NCBI RefSeq assembly: GCF_014323405.1 | Contig: NZ_JACRWE010000004.1 | Coordinates: 124,001-188,000 of the forward strand | From: Romboutsia faecis | GTDB taxonomy: Bacteria > Bacillota > Clostridia > Peptostreptococcales > Peptostreptococcaceae | Reading direction: 5' to 3' | DNA length: 64,000 nt | Shown: in pieces, positions 38,989 to 48,616 of the stretch | How positions within the stretch are numbered: position 1 is the first letter of the stretch | Layout: each line of letters starts with the position of its first letter | Notes under the pieces: generated by a model | What the model saw: only the letters and a program-made list of their open reading frames with translations | The model's database searches: none | What the model was told of the DNA's origin: nothing | Program-made: the position numbers and the translations under genes

Positions 38989-39897
38989 ATGAAAAGAATA
39001 GGATTTATAGGATTAGGAATAATGGGTAGACCAATGAGTAAAAACCTTATAAAAGCAGGTTTTGAACTTGTTGTATTAGATAGAAAACAAGAAGTAGTAG
39101 ATGAATTAGTATCTTTAGGAGCTAAAGCTGCATCTACTCCAAAAGAAGTTGCAGAACAAGTTGAAGCTGTTATAACTATGCTTCCAAATTCTCCACATGT
39201 TAAGGAAGTTGTTTTAGGAGAAAATGGTGTAATAGAAGGAGCTAAAGAAGGTTTAGTAGTTATAGATATGAGTTCAATAGCTCCATTAGTAAGTAGAGAA
39301 ATACATGGAGAATTAGCTAAAAAAGGAATAAAAATGATAGATGCACCAGTAAGTGGTGGAGAACCAAAAGCTATAGATGGAACAATATCTGTAATGGTTG
39401 GTGGAGAAAAAGAAGTATTCGATGCTTGCTACAATGTAATGGATGCAATGGCTGGATCTGTTGTTTATACAGGTGAAATAGGAGCTGGTAACATAACTAA
39501 ATTAGCTAACCAAACTATAGTTGCATTAAATATAGCAGCTATGTCAGAAGCTTATATATTAGCTACTAAAGCTGGTGTTGACCCAGAATTAGTTTACCAA
39601 GCTATAAGAGGAGGACTTGCTGGAAGTACAGTTTTAGATGCTAAATCTAAGATGGTTATGGATAGAAACTTCGAACCAGGATTCAGAATAGATTTACATA
39701 TAAAGGACTTAGGAAATGTATTAGAAACAGCTCATGAAGTTGGAGCTCCATTACCATTAACTTCTTCAGTTATGGAAATGATGCAAGCTTTAAAAGTAGA
39801 TGGGTTAGGACAAAAAGATCACTCAAGTTTAGTAAAATACTATGAAAAGTTAGCTAATGCTGAGGTTGTTAGACACGAAGATTTAGTTAAAGCTTAA
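38989..39897 (+). CDS. garR: 2-hydroxy-3-oxopropionate (tartronate semialdehyde) reductase
   Basis: 302 residues of the beta-hydroxyacid dehydrogenase family: GFIGLGIMGRPMSKNL (NAD(P)-binding), DAPVSGGEPKAIDGT (substrate loop) and GNITKLANQ (catalytic lysine). It reduces tartronate semialdehyde to glycerate, the substrate of GarK. I use the second ATG at 38989, 9 bases after GGAG; the one at 38983 is too close to the ribosome site. A terminator follows and closes the garD-gudD-aldolase-garR unit. Confidence 0.93.
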   Translation: MKRIGFIGLGIMGRPMSKNLIKAGFELVVLDRKQEVVDELVSLGAKAASTPKEVAEQVEAVITMLPNSPHVKEVVLGENGVIEGAKEGLVVIDMSSIAPLVSREIHGELAKKGIKMIDAPVSGGEPKAIDGTISVMVGGEKEVFDACYNVMDAMAGSVVYTGEIGAGNITKLANQTIVALNIAAMSEAYILATKAGVDPELVYQAIRGGLAGSTVLDAKSKMVMDRNFEPGFRIDLHIKDLGNVLETAHEVGAPLPLTSSVMEMMQALKVDGLGQKDHSSLVKYYEKLANAEVVRHEDLVKA

Positions 39898-39911
39898 TAC
39901 CATAAAATTAT

Positions 39912-39945
39912 AAAATAGCGAATTTTAATAATTCGCTATTTTCAT
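39912..39945 (+). terminator. Terminator after garR
   Basis: AAAATAGCGAATT (39912-39924) and AATTCGCTATTTT (39930-39942) form a perfect 13-bp stem ending in T residues. Confidence 0.88.
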
Positions 39946-40169
39946 GCAAGTTGTTAACCAAACATTATAGATTTAATAAAATAAATACAATGTTAGAAGT
40001 TAGATTATATTTATATTAAAATTATTAAAAAAATTAACTTCATAAATCTTTAAAAGTCTTGTAAAAAAATGTATAATAAGAAATGGAATATAAATATTAA
40101 TTACAATGATGAGTAGATACTAGTATACAAGTGTATCAGTATATATTCGGGAGTATAGGAGAAAGCACT

Positions 40170-41594
40170 ATGATAAACAACACAAAAAGAACTAAAATAG
40201 TATGTACTTTAGGTCCAGCAAGTGAAAAAGAAGAAACTCTTAGAGCGCTTATAGAAAATGGATTAAATGTATGCAGAATGAACTTTTCTCATGGATCTCA
40301 TGAAGAACACAAGGGTAGAATGGATTTAGTTAAAAAAGTAAGAGAAGAATTAGGTCAACCTACAGCTATACTTTTAGATACTAAAGGTCCAGAAATAAGA
40401 ACAGGACAATTTGATGCTCCAGAAGTTCTTTTAGAAGAAGGTCAAACTTTCACTATAACAATGAAAGATGTTATGGGAAGTAAAGAAATGTGTACAGTAA
40501 GTTATAAAGGTTTAGCTGAAGATGTAGAACCAGGAAATACTATATTAATAGATGATGGTTTAGTAGGTCTTACAGTTAAAGAAGTTAACGGAGACGACAT
40601 AGTTTGTGTAGTTGAAAATTCAGGAATAGTGAAAAATCACAAGGGTGTTAACGTACCGGGGGTAAAGGTTAACCTACCTGCAATAACTGAAAAAGATAGA
40701 AGTGATATAGAGTTCGGTATAGAACAAGGAATTGATTTTATAGCAGCATCTTTCGTAAGAAAAGTATCTGATGTATTAGCTATAAGAGAAATATTAGAAG
40801 AAAATAATGCCACAGATATAAAAATAATATCTAAGATAGAAAACCAAGAAGGTGTAGATAACTTAGATGAAATAATAGCTGTATCTGATGGTATAATGGT
40901 TGCAAGAGGTGACTTAGGAGTTGAAATACCAACTGAAGAGATACCTGTCGTTCAAAAGTTAATGATAAAGAAATGTAATGAAGCAGGAAAGCCAGTTATA
41001 ACAGCTACTCAAATGCTTGATTCTATGATGAGAAATCCTAGACCAACAAGAGCAGAAGTAACTGACGTTGCCAATGCTATATATGATGGAACAGATGCTA
41101 TAATGCTTTCAGGAGAAACTGCTGCAGGTAAATATCCAGTAGAAGCAGTTAAAACTATGGCTACAATAGCTAAAAGAACTGAAGAAACTATAGATTACAA
41201 CAAAAACTTAAGAAATAAGAGCTTAGCTAATGCTAATGTAACAGACGCGATAAGCTACTCAACTTGTACAACTGCTATAGATTTAAATGCAAAAGCTATA
41301 GTAAGTGCAACATCTTCAGGACATACAGCAAGAATGGTTTCTAAGTTTAGACCACAATGCCCAATAGTAGCTACAACTGATAACGAAAGAGTAATGAGAC
41401 AATTATCATTAACTTGGGGCGTATTACCAGTAGCATGTGAAAATGGTAAAAATACAGATGAAGTTATATCTAGCGCAATAAATGCAGGTAAAGAAAAGAA
41501 CTATTTAGCTGAAGGTGACTTAGTAGTTATAACTGCAGGAGTACCAGTTGCAACAAGTGGAACTACTAACTTAATAAAGGTTGAAACTATATAG
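40170..41594 (+). CDS. pyk: Pyruvate kinase
   Basis: 474 residues, the form without the extra C-terminal PEP-utiliser domain of Bacillus. TKIVCTLGPAS, CRMNFSHGSHEEH, DTKGPEIRTG, RGDLGVEIP and TATQMLDSMMRNPRPTRAEV are all present. I use the ATG at 40170 behind AGGAGA; the open frame starts 13 codons earlier at a GTG without a ribosome site. With eno2 next, it completes 2-phosphoglycerate to pyruvate, the tail of glucarate breakdown. A TATAAT box at 40072-40077 with TTTAAA 17 bases upstream may be its promoter. Confidence 0.96.
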   Translation: MINNTKRTKIVCTLGPASEKEETLRALIENGLNVCRMNFSHGSHEEHKGRMDLVKKVREELGQPTAILLDTKGPEIRTGQFDAPEVLLEEGQTFTITMKDVMGSKEMCTVSYKGLAEDVEPGNTILIDDGLVGLTVKEVNGDDIVCVVENSGIVKNHKGVNVPGVKVNLPAITEKDRSDIEFGIEQGIDFIAASFVRKVSDVLAIREILEENNATDIKIISKIENQEGVDNLDEIIAVSDGIMVARGDLGVEIPTEEIPVVQKLMIKKCNEAGKPVITATQMLDSMMRNPRPTRAEVTDVANAIYDGTDAIMLSGETAAGKYPVEAVKTMATIAKRTEETIDYNKNLRNKSLANANVTDAISYSTCTTAIDLNAKAIVSATSSGHTARMVSKFRPQCPIVATTDNERVMRQLSLTWGVLPVACENGKNTDEVISSAINAGKEKNYLAEGDLVVITAGVPVATSGTTNLIKVETI

Positions 41595-41633
41595 ATATAA
41601 ATAATTTATAAATTTATAAATAGATGCAAACAA

Positions 41634-41664
41634 TAGATAGTAGGTTTTTTTAATCTACTATCTA
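41634..41664 (+). other. Hairpin between pyk and eno2
   Basis: TAGATAGTAG (41634-41643) and CTACTATCTA (41655-41664) pair perfectly; the T-run lies in the loop and no T-tract follows. It may slow or process the pyk-eno2 transcript rather than end it. Confidence 0.45.
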
Positions 41665-41693
41665 ATTACATATAAATCTCGGAGGTAAGGTAA

Positions 41694-42986
<1,293 letters not shown>

Positions 42987-43017
42987 TTTTTAAAAGTATT
43001 ATTTTAATATAAAAAAT

Positions 43018-43056
43018 GCCCAGACCATTAAGCTGAAAATGCTCAATGTTCTGGGT
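43018..43056 (+). terminator. Bidirectional terminator between eno2 and the HxlR-family gene
   Basis: CCCAGA...TCTGGG with inner ATT/AAT and AGC/GCT pairs, flanked by A-rich sequence on the left and TTTTTT on the right, so it can serve both convergent genes. Confidence 0.85.
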
Positions 43057-43063
43057 TTTTTAT

Positions 43064-43405
43064 TTATTCACCTTTTTCATCTATATCAGGATAGTATTTA
43101 ATAGACCACTTTTTAAGAGGTGCAATAATTTCATAAAGTTCTTTTCCTTTATCAGTTAAAAAGTACTCTACTTTAGGTGGGATTTCAGCATATATAATTT
43201 TATTTATCAAACCTTCACCTTCAAGTTCTTTAAGTTTTTCATTTAAAACTTTCTGACTTAAACCTTCAATAGATTTCTGAAGTTCTAAAAATCTTTTAGG
43301 CCCTTCATATAAATGGCATAATAAAATAGATTTCCATTTACCTCTAATAAATTCCATTGCAAAATCTAATAAACATATAAACTCTTTACCATTATAATGA
43401 ATCAT
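43064..43405 (-). CDS. HxlR-family transcriptional regulator
   Basis: 113 residues of the HxlR/YodB winged-helix family: FAMEFIRGKWKSILLCHLYEGPKRFLELQKSI and LSQKVLNEKLKELEGEGLI, followed by the wing PKVEYFLTDKGKEL. Cys11 is at the place of the redox-reactive N-terminal cysteine in YodB-type sensors. It is divergent from the iron-sulfur flavoprotein gene across a 217-base region with two short palindromes. It probably controls that gene in response to quinones, electrophiles or oxidants (inference from family). Confidence 0.92.
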   Translation of the reverse strand: MIHYNGKEFICLLDFAMEFIRGKWKSILLCHLYEGPKRFLELQKSIEGLSQKVLNEKLKELEGEGLINKIIYAEIPPKVEYFLTDKGKELYEIIAPLKKWSIKYYPDIDEKGE

Positions 43406-43515
43406 TAATTTTACCTACCTGCTAATCATCTTTTATATAATTTTATTTTAAATAAGTTATATTATACTATAAGTTAAATTTATTTTTCACATAAATCATA
43501 TAGATTATAGCAATT

Positions 43516-43583
43516 CTTACTTAATAGTAAGTAGCCTAACTAAAAAGTGCGTACTTGTAGGGTATTTATAGTATCCATATAAT
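43516..43583 (+). promoter_or_regulatory. Promoter and candidate HxlR operators for the flavoprotein gene
   Basis: TTGTAG (43555-43560), 17 bases, TATAAT (43578-43583). Upstream lies CTTACT-TAAT-AGTAAG (43516-43531), a perfect palindrome, and AAGT-N4-ACTT (43545-43556) overlaps the -35. HxlR-family operators are short TACT/AGTA-type palindromes near promoters. Confidence 0.5.
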
Positions 43584-43622
43584 AGTCTCATGAAATAAAT
43601 ATATTATATGGAGGCAAATATC

Positions 43623-44258
43623 ATGAAAGTAGTCGCATTTAATGGAAGTCCTAAAAAAGAAGGGAATACTTATAACGCTATAAAAACTGTAGCAACAGAA
43701 TTAGAAAAAGATGGGATAGAAGTAGAGATTGTTCACGTAGGAAATAAATTAGTACGTGGATGTTTAGCTTGTGGTGGATGTGCAAGAAATAAAAATGAAA
43801 GATGTGTTATAGAAACAGATGAAGTAAATGAATGGATTCAAAAAATGAAAGATGCAGATGGGATAATATTAGGATCGCCAGTATATTATTCAGCTATAGC
43901 TGGAACTATGAAGTCATTCTTAGATCGTGCATTTTATGTAGGTTCATCTAATGGAGGAATGTTTAGACATAAAGTTGGTGCAAGTGTAGTTGCAGTAAGA
44001 AGGTCAGGAGGGATACCAACTTTTGATCAATTAAATAATTATATTAATTATTCTGAAATGCTGATGCCAACATCTAATTATTGGAATGTTGCATATGGAA
44101 CGAAACCAGCTGAAACACTTAATGATGAAGAAGGTATGCAAATAATGAGAGTATTAGGTAAGAATATGTCTTGGCTAATGAGACTTGTTGAGTTTGGCAA
44201 GGATTCTATAGAAGCGCCAGAACAAGAAAATAAAACATTTATGAATTTTATAAGATAA
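43623..44258 (+). CDS. Iron-sulfur flavoprotein / NADPH-dependent FMN reductase family
   Basis: 211 residues with a flavodoxin-like fold: VVAFNGSPKKEGNTYNAI (FMN phosphate loop) and GIILGSPVYYSAIAGTMKSFLDR. Cys47, Cys50, Cys53 and Cys61 form CLACGGC-x7-C, the compact cluster motif of Isf-type iron-sulfur flavoproteins. It probably moves electrons between ferredoxin-like partners and small acceptors. I start at the ATG at 43623, 8 bases behind GGAGG. The divergent HxlR-type gene probably regulates it, and a terminator follows. Confidence 0.88.
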   Translation: MKVVAFNGSPKKEGNTYNAIKTVATELEKDGIEVEIVHVGNKLVRGCLACGGCARNKNERCVIETDEVNEWIQKMKDADGIILGSPVYYSAIAGTMKSFLDRAFYVGSSNGGMFRHKVGASVVAVRRSGGIPTFDQLNNYINYSEMLMPTSNYWNVAYGTKPAETLNDEEGMQIMRVLGKNMSWLMRLVEFGKDSIEAPEQENKTFMNFIR

Positions 44259-44272
44259 ATATTATGATAATG

Positions 44273-44306
44273 GTGGCAGTTCATACAAATGAATTGCCAC
44301 TTTTTT
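44273..44306 (+). terminator. Terminator after the flavoprotein gene
   Basis: GTGGCAGTTCAT (44273-44284) and ATGAATTGCCAC (44289-44300) form the stem (one G-T pair), followed by TTTTTT. Confidence 0.92.
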
Positions 44307-44390
44307 ATGTTGAATAAATGAAATATAATGAAAATGTAATATATTATACATCAAGATAAATCCTTGGTGTAAAATAGGGGAGATATTTTT

Positions 44391-45953
44391 ATGATTAGAT
44401 TTGAGATAAGTACTAGAGATAGACTAGGTATAACTACTGAAATACTATGTAAAATTTATAATAGAGATATAGATTTAGTTTCTATGGAGGTTTTTACAGA
44501 AAAGGTTTGTATAAAAATTAATGATATAGATTATGCAACTAAAAAAAATCTTAAGGAAGAAATTAGTGGAATTGAGGATGTTATTTTTATAAAAGAAATA
44601 GAACTTCTAGATCATGAAAAGAATGAGCAGAAGTTATTGGCTGTAATTGATTCCGTAGATGAAGGCATAATTTCTATTGATAAAAATTTCGAAATTAATA
44701 TATTTAATAATTACTGTGAAGAGTTGTTTAATTATAAAAAAGAAGATGTTATAGGTAGAGATATAAGGGATATTGTTGGTGAAGAAGATGTAATTGTAGA
44801 TTTAATTAGATACGGTTATGAATATGATAACATTAAGTCTAGCATAAAACATAATGATATAAAAAGTAATTATATAACTACTGGTAGAAGGATAACTAAT
44901 GATAATGATGAAACAATAGGGGCTGTAGTCTCAATAAAAGATGTAAACAAAGCTAGAGAGCTTGTGAATATAATTAATAAAAATAATGATGGACCTTTTA
45001 AAAATATAATAGGCAATAGTAAGAGCATTGAAAAGGTAAAGAATATGACCATATCTATATCAAAAAGTAATTCAACCGTCTTACTAAGAGGAGATAGTGG
45101 TACTGGTAAGGAGCTTTTTGCAAATGCTATACATGATTTAAGTGATAGGAGAGATAAACGTTTTGTTGCTATTAACTGTGCAGCTTTACCAGACAGTTTA
45201 CTAGAAAGTGAATTATTTGGATATGAGAAGGGCAGTTTTACAGGAGCTATGCAAAATGGAAAGGAAGGTCTTTTTAAGGAAGCAAATGAAGGAACTATTT
45301 TTTTAGATGAAATAGGAGAATTATCAATGCTTTTACAAGCAAAACTTCTAAGGGTACTACAAGAAGGAAAAATAAGAAAGATAGGTAGTAGTAAAGAAGA
45401 AGGTGTTGATGTAAGGGTTATTGCAGCAACTCATAAAAACCTTGAGAAGATGATAAAAGATGGAGAGTTTAGAGAAGATTTATATTATAGATTAAATGTT
45501 ATTCCAATAAAAATTCCAAGCTTGAAAGAGAGATTAGATGATATACCTATATTAGTTCACTTTTTTATAAATAAACTTAATAAGAAACTTAGAACTAATA
45601 TAAGAGGGTTCAAAAAGGATTTCTTAGACGAATTAATGAATTATGATTGGCCTGGGAATGTAAGAGAGTTACAAAATGCGGTAGAAAGAGCTATGAATTT
45701 ATGTAATGGAGACGTATTAACTAGACAAGATATTATTATTGACTGTATATATAAGGATGAGGATATTGTAGATGATTTAATTGAAGAAGAGCAGGATTTT
45801 AAATCTTTAAAAGAAGAGATGGAGAAGTATGAGAAAGAGATAATTATGAAAGTATATAATGATAATAAAAGTTATAGAGAAAGTGCTAAGATACTTGGAA
45901 TTTCACATACCGCAGTTATGAATAAAATTAATAAATATAATATAAAAGAATAG
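44391..45953 (+). CDS. TyrR-like sigma-54-dependent activator, ACT-PAS-AAA+-HTH
   Basis: 520 residues. An N-terminal ACT domain ([19 protein letters not shown], 1-70) suggests amino acid sensing. A PAS domain follows (about 80-190). The AAA+ motor has Walker A GDSGTGKE (234-241) and the sigma-54 loop GSFTGA (281-286). The C-terminal helix-turn-helix [20 protein letters not shown] is of the TyrR type. Three TGTAAA-N6-TTTACA boxes begin right after its stop codon, followed by a sigma-54 promoter and megL. So it most likely activates methionine gamma-lyase. The ligand could be methionine or an aromatic amino acid. Confidence 0.92.
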   Translation: MIRFEISTRDRLGITTEILCKIYNRDIDLVSMEVFTEKVCIKINDIDYATKKNLKEEISGIEDVIFIKEIELLDHEKNEQKLLAVIDSVDEGIISIDKNFEINIFNNYCEELFNYKKEDVIGRDIRDIVGEEDVIVDLIRYGYEYDNIKSSIKHNDIKSNYITTGRRITNDNDETIGAVVSIKDVNKARELVNIINKNNDGPFKNIIGNSKSIEKVKNMTISISKSNSTVLLRGDSGTGKELFANAIHDLSDRRDKRFVAINCAALPDSLLESELFGYEKGSFTGAMQNGKEGLFKEANEGTIFLDEIGELSMLLQAKLLRVLQEGKIRKIGSSKEEGVDVRVIAATHKNLEKMIKDGEFREDLYYRLNVIPIKIPSLKERLDDIPILVHFFINKLNKKLRTNIRGFKKDFLDELMNYDWPGNVRELQNAVERAMNLCNGDVLTRQDIIIDCIYKDEDIVDDLIEEEQDFKSLKEEMEKYEKEIIMKVYNDNKSYRESAKILGISHTAVMNKINKYNIKE

Positions 45954-45971
45954 TGTAAATAATTATTTACA
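45954..45971 (+). promoter_or_regulatory. TyrR-type box 1
   Basis: TGTAAA-TAATTA-TTTACA, a perfect match to the TyrR box TGTAAA-N6-TTTACA, starting on the base after the activator's stop codon. Confidence 0.85.
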
Positions 45972-45973
45972 AA

Positions 45974-45991
45974 TGTAAAGAATTATTTACG
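45974..45991 (+). promoter_or_regulatory. TyrR-type box 2
   Basis: TGTAAA-GAATTA-TTTACG, one mismatch, 20 bases after the start of box 1 (about two helical turns). Confidence 0.8.
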
Positions 45992-46005
45992 GAGTTTGGA
46001 AAATA

Positions 46006-46023
46006 TGTAAAGATTTCTTTACA
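46006..46023 (+). promoter_or_regulatory. TyrR-type box 3
   Basis: TGTAAA-GATTTC-TTTACA, a perfect match, 32 bases after box 2 (about three turns) and about 130 bases upstream of the sigma-54 promoter. Confidence 0.85.
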
Positions 46024-46063
46024 ACATATAAAATTAATTTAAAACAGCCTTAAAATATTTATG

Positions 46064-46077
46064 TGAAAACGTTTTTA
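46064..46077 (+). promoter_or_regulatory. Candidate catabolite (cre-like) site before megL
   Basis: TGAAAACGTTTTTA differs at one position from TGNAANCGNWNNCA. It lies between the TyrR boxes and the sigma-54 promoter. Confidence 0.35.
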
Positions 46078-46149
46078 AAGAATGGGTTTATTTCAATATG
46101 TTCGGAAATAAAAAATAAAAAATAATTTTTTAAAACTTTAATTAGAAAT

Positions 46150-46167
46150 TTGGCATGAGAGTTGCTT
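46150..46167 (+). promoter_or_regulatory. Sigma-54 (-24/-12) promoter of megL
   Basis: TTTGGCAT-N5-GTTGCTTTT has GG (46152-46153) and GC (46164-46165) 12 bases apart, as required. It lies 66 bases before the megL start. Confidence 0.9.
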
Positions 46168-46233
46168 TTATAATATAGCGTAAACAAAAATAATTATAAA
46201 TTATATTAAGATAAATTATAGGGGGAACTTAAA

Positions 46234-47427
46234 ATGGAAAACTTAAAAAATAAAAAATTTGCAACTCAGGCTATACACGGAGGACATAAAAAAGATCCAG
46301 TTTCAGGAGCATTAACTACACCTATATTCCAAACATCAACTTTCGTATTCGATAGTGCAGAACAAGGAGGAAGAAGATTTGCACTTGAAGAAGACGGTTT
46401 TATATATTCAAGACTAGGAAATCCTACAAATATGCAATTAGAAGAAAAAATAGCATTACTTGAAAAAGGAGAAGCTTGTTTATCAACTGCTTCAGGAATG
46501 GGAGCTATAACTTCAGCATTATGGACTGCATTAAAGGCAGGGGACCATATAGTAGCAAGTAAAACTTTATATGGATGTACTTATGCATTATTAAATCATG
46601 GAATAAGTAGATATGGGGTTGAAGTTACATTTGTTGATGCTGCTAATTTAGATGAAGTAAGATCAGCTATGAAAGAAAATACTAAAGTTGTTTACTTAGA
46701 AACTCCAGCAAATCCAGACTTAAAGTTAGTAGATATAGAAGCTATATCAAAGATAGGACATGAAGTAGAAGGGTGTATGGTTATGGTTGATAATACTTTC
46801 TGTACTCCATATATACAAAGACCATTAGAACTTGGAGCTGATGTTGTCCTTCACTCTGCTACTAAATACTTAAACGGACATGGAGATGTTATAGCTGGAT
46901 TTGTTGTTGGTAAAAAAGAGTTTATAGACCAAGTAAGATTATTTGGTGTTAAAGATATGACTGGTGCTGTTCTTTCTCCATTCGATGCATATTTAATAAT
47001 GAGAGGTATGAAAACTTTACAAATAAGAATGGATAGACACACTAAGAATGCTATGGAAGTTGCTAAATTTTTAGAATCTCATGAAAATGTAGAGTTAGTT
47101 AACTATCCAGGATTAGAAAGTTTCCCACAATATGAATTAGCTCAAAAGCAAATGGATATGCCAGGTGGAATGATTGCATTTGAGGTTAAAGGTGGACTTG
47201 AAGCTGGTAAGAAATTATTAAACTCTTTAGAATTATGTACACTTGCAGTTAGCTTAGGTGATTGTGAAACATTAATTCAGCATCCTGCATCAATGACTCA
47301 TTCTCCATATACTCCAGAAGAAAGAGCAGAGGCTGGAATATCTGAAGGATTAATAAGAATATCTGTAGGGCTTGAAGATGCAGAAGATATAATAGCTGAC
47401 CTAAAGCAAGGTTTAGATAGATTATAG
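46234..47427 (+). CDS. megL: Methionine gamma-lyase
   Basis: 397 residues of the Cys/Met-metabolism PLP family. It splits methionine to methanethiol, ammonia and 2-oxobutyrate. The PLP lysine is Lys211 in [11 protein letters not shown]. The [10 protein letters not shown] segment has Cys115, matching the Cys116 that sets gamma-lyases apart from cystathionine enzymes. [16 protein letters not shown] and [18 protein letters not shown] also fit MegL. It is driven by a sigma-54 promoter with TyrR-type boxes and is followed by a 2-oxoacid:ferredoxin oxidoreductase operon able to use its product. Confidence 0.93.
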   Translation: MENLKNKKFATQAIHGGHKKDPVSGALTTPIFQTSTFVFDSAEQGGRRFALEEDGFIYSRLGNPTNMQLEEKIALLEKGEACLSTASGMGAITSALWTALKAGDHIVASKTLYGCTYALLNHGISRYGVEVTFVDAANLDEVRSAMKENTKVVYLETPANPDLKLVDIEAISKIGHEVEGCMVMVDNTFCTPYIQRPLELGADVVLHSATKYLNGHGDVIAGFVVGKKEFIDQVRLFGVKDMTGAVLSPFDAYLIMRGMKTLQIRMDRHTKNAMEVAKFLESHENVELVNYPGLESFPQYELAQKQMDMPGGMIAFEVKGGLEAGKKLLNSLELCTLAVSLGDCETLIQHPASMTHSPYTPEERAEAGISEGLIRISVGLEDAEDIIADLKQGLDRL

Positions 47428-47498
47428 AAACTCATACTTAAGTTATGATATTTATATATTAAACAGATTTTAAGTGATAACTCATTATGAAGTTAATG

Positions 47499-47584
47499 AT
47501 CCACTATGATAAGCAATTTATCATAGTGGATATATTAAGATTTCCATAATCAGATAAAATTAATTGTCTGATAATTGAAATCTT
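47499..47584 (+). other. Two consecutive hairpins between megL and the oxidoreductase operon
   Basis: ATCCACTATGATAA (47499-47512) pairs perfectly with 47518-47531. AAGATTTC (47537-47544) pairs with GAAATCTT (47577-47584), with ATCAGA/TCTGAT inside. Neither is followed by a T-tract. They may end the megL transcript weakly or act as a leader structure. Confidence 0.5.
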
Positions 47585-47640
47585 AAATATAGTCCTACTA
47601 AATAATATTAATATTTCAAAATACGATAATATAAGAATAT

Positions 47641-47692
47641 TGAAAACGTTATTTTACTTTTATTGACAGAAACTAATTTGCAGTGTTACCAT
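47641..47692 (+). promoter_or_regulatory. Promoter of the 2-oxoacid:ferredoxin oxidoreductase operon
   Basis: TTGACA (47663-47668), 18 bases, TACCAT (47687-47692). Directly upstream lies TGAAAACGTTATTT (47641-47654), a partial cre-like site. Confidence 0.5.
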
Positions 47693-47731
47693 AAAAATAA
47701 GCGTTAAAGCTATTATATTTAAGGGGGTATT

Positions 47732-48307
47732 ATGGTGAATAATACAATAGAGATCAGATGGCATGGAAGGGGAGGTCAAGGTGCAAAGACAGCTGCATTA
47801 CTACTAGCAGATGTTGCATTTAGTACAGGAAAGTATGTACAAGGTTTCCCAGAATATGGTCCGGAGAGAATGGGGGCACCAATAACTGCTTATAACAGAA
47901 TAAGTGACTCAGAAATAAGAGTTCACTCAAATATATATGAGCCACAATTTGTAGTAGTTGTTGATGAAACCTTATTAGAAGCAGTAGATGTAACTAAGGG
48001 ACTAAAAAAGGATGGAGCAATTATAGTAAATACATCTAAGCCAAAAGAGGAAATCAAAAAACACCTTAAAGGATATGAAGGTAAATTGTTTACGGTAGAC
48101 GCAAGAGGAATATCAGAAAAAGCTTTAGGAAAATATTTCCCAAATTCACCAATGCTTGCATCAATAGTAAAAGTAGCAAATATTATGCCTTTAGACACAT
48201 TTTTAGACGAAATGAAGACTTCTTTCAAACACAAATTTGCATCTAAACCAGAGGTTATAGGTGGAAATATGGAAGCTTTAAAATTGGCTCTAGAGGAGGT
48301 AGAATAG
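47732..48307 (+). CDS. 2-oxoacid:ferredoxin oxidoreductase, gamma subunit
   Basis: 191 residues of the gamma domain family: RWHGRGGQGAKTAALLLADVAF and GFPEYGPERMGAPITAYNRIS. In four-subunit pyruvate- or 2-oxoisovalerate-type oxidoreductases this subunit helps bind coenzyme A. It opens a tight operon in the order gamma, delta, alpha, beta, with AAGGGGG before the ATG. The next gene begins at the base after its stop codon. Confidence 0.92.
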   Translation: MVNNTIEIRWHGRGGQGAKTAALLLADVAFSTGKYVQGFPEYGPERMGAPITAYNRISDSEIRVHSNIYEPQFVVVVDETLLEAVDVTKGLKKDGAIIVNTSKPKEEIKKHLKGYEGKLFTVDARGISEKALGKYFPNSPMLASIVKVANIMPLDTFLDEMKTSFKHKFASKPEVIGGNMEALKLALEEVE

Positions 48308-48616
48308 ATGGATAAGAAAATAAGTGAAATTATTACTGAAAATATATCTTGGAAGGATATAACACCAGCAGGAAACGTATATGCTGGAGGAACTTCACAA
48401 GAATTTAATACAGGAGAATGGAGAGTGGATAAGCCTATATTTATAGAAGATAAATGTAAGCAATGTTTATTATGTGTTCCTGTATGTCCAGATAGTTCTA
48501 TTCCTGTAGAAAACAAGAAAAGAGCAGAGTTTGATCTTATGCACTGTAAAGGATGTGGAATATGTGCAAAAGTATGTCCTTTCGATGCTATAGAAATGGT
48601 AAAGGAGGAAGTTTAG
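48308..48616 (+). CDS. 2-oxoacid:ferredoxin oxidoreductase, delta subunit (two [4Fe-4S])
   Basis: 102 residues. Two ferredoxin motifs, CKQCLLCVPVC and CKGCGICAKVC, carry electrons from the thiamine site to ferredoxin. The N-terminal 50 residues (SWKDITPAGNVYAGGTSQEFNTGEWR) are typical of PorD. GAGGAGG lies inside the end of the gamma gene. Confidence 0.93.
   Translation: MDKKISEIITENISWKDITPAGNVYAGGTSQEFNTGEWRVDKPIFIEDKCKQCLLCVPVCPDSSIPVENKKRAEFDLMHCKGCGICAKVCPFDAIEMVKEEV

Noticed and set aside
47923..48516. 197-codon antisense frame over the gamma/delta subunit genes
   Set aside because: It crosses two well-supported genes and has no start signals.
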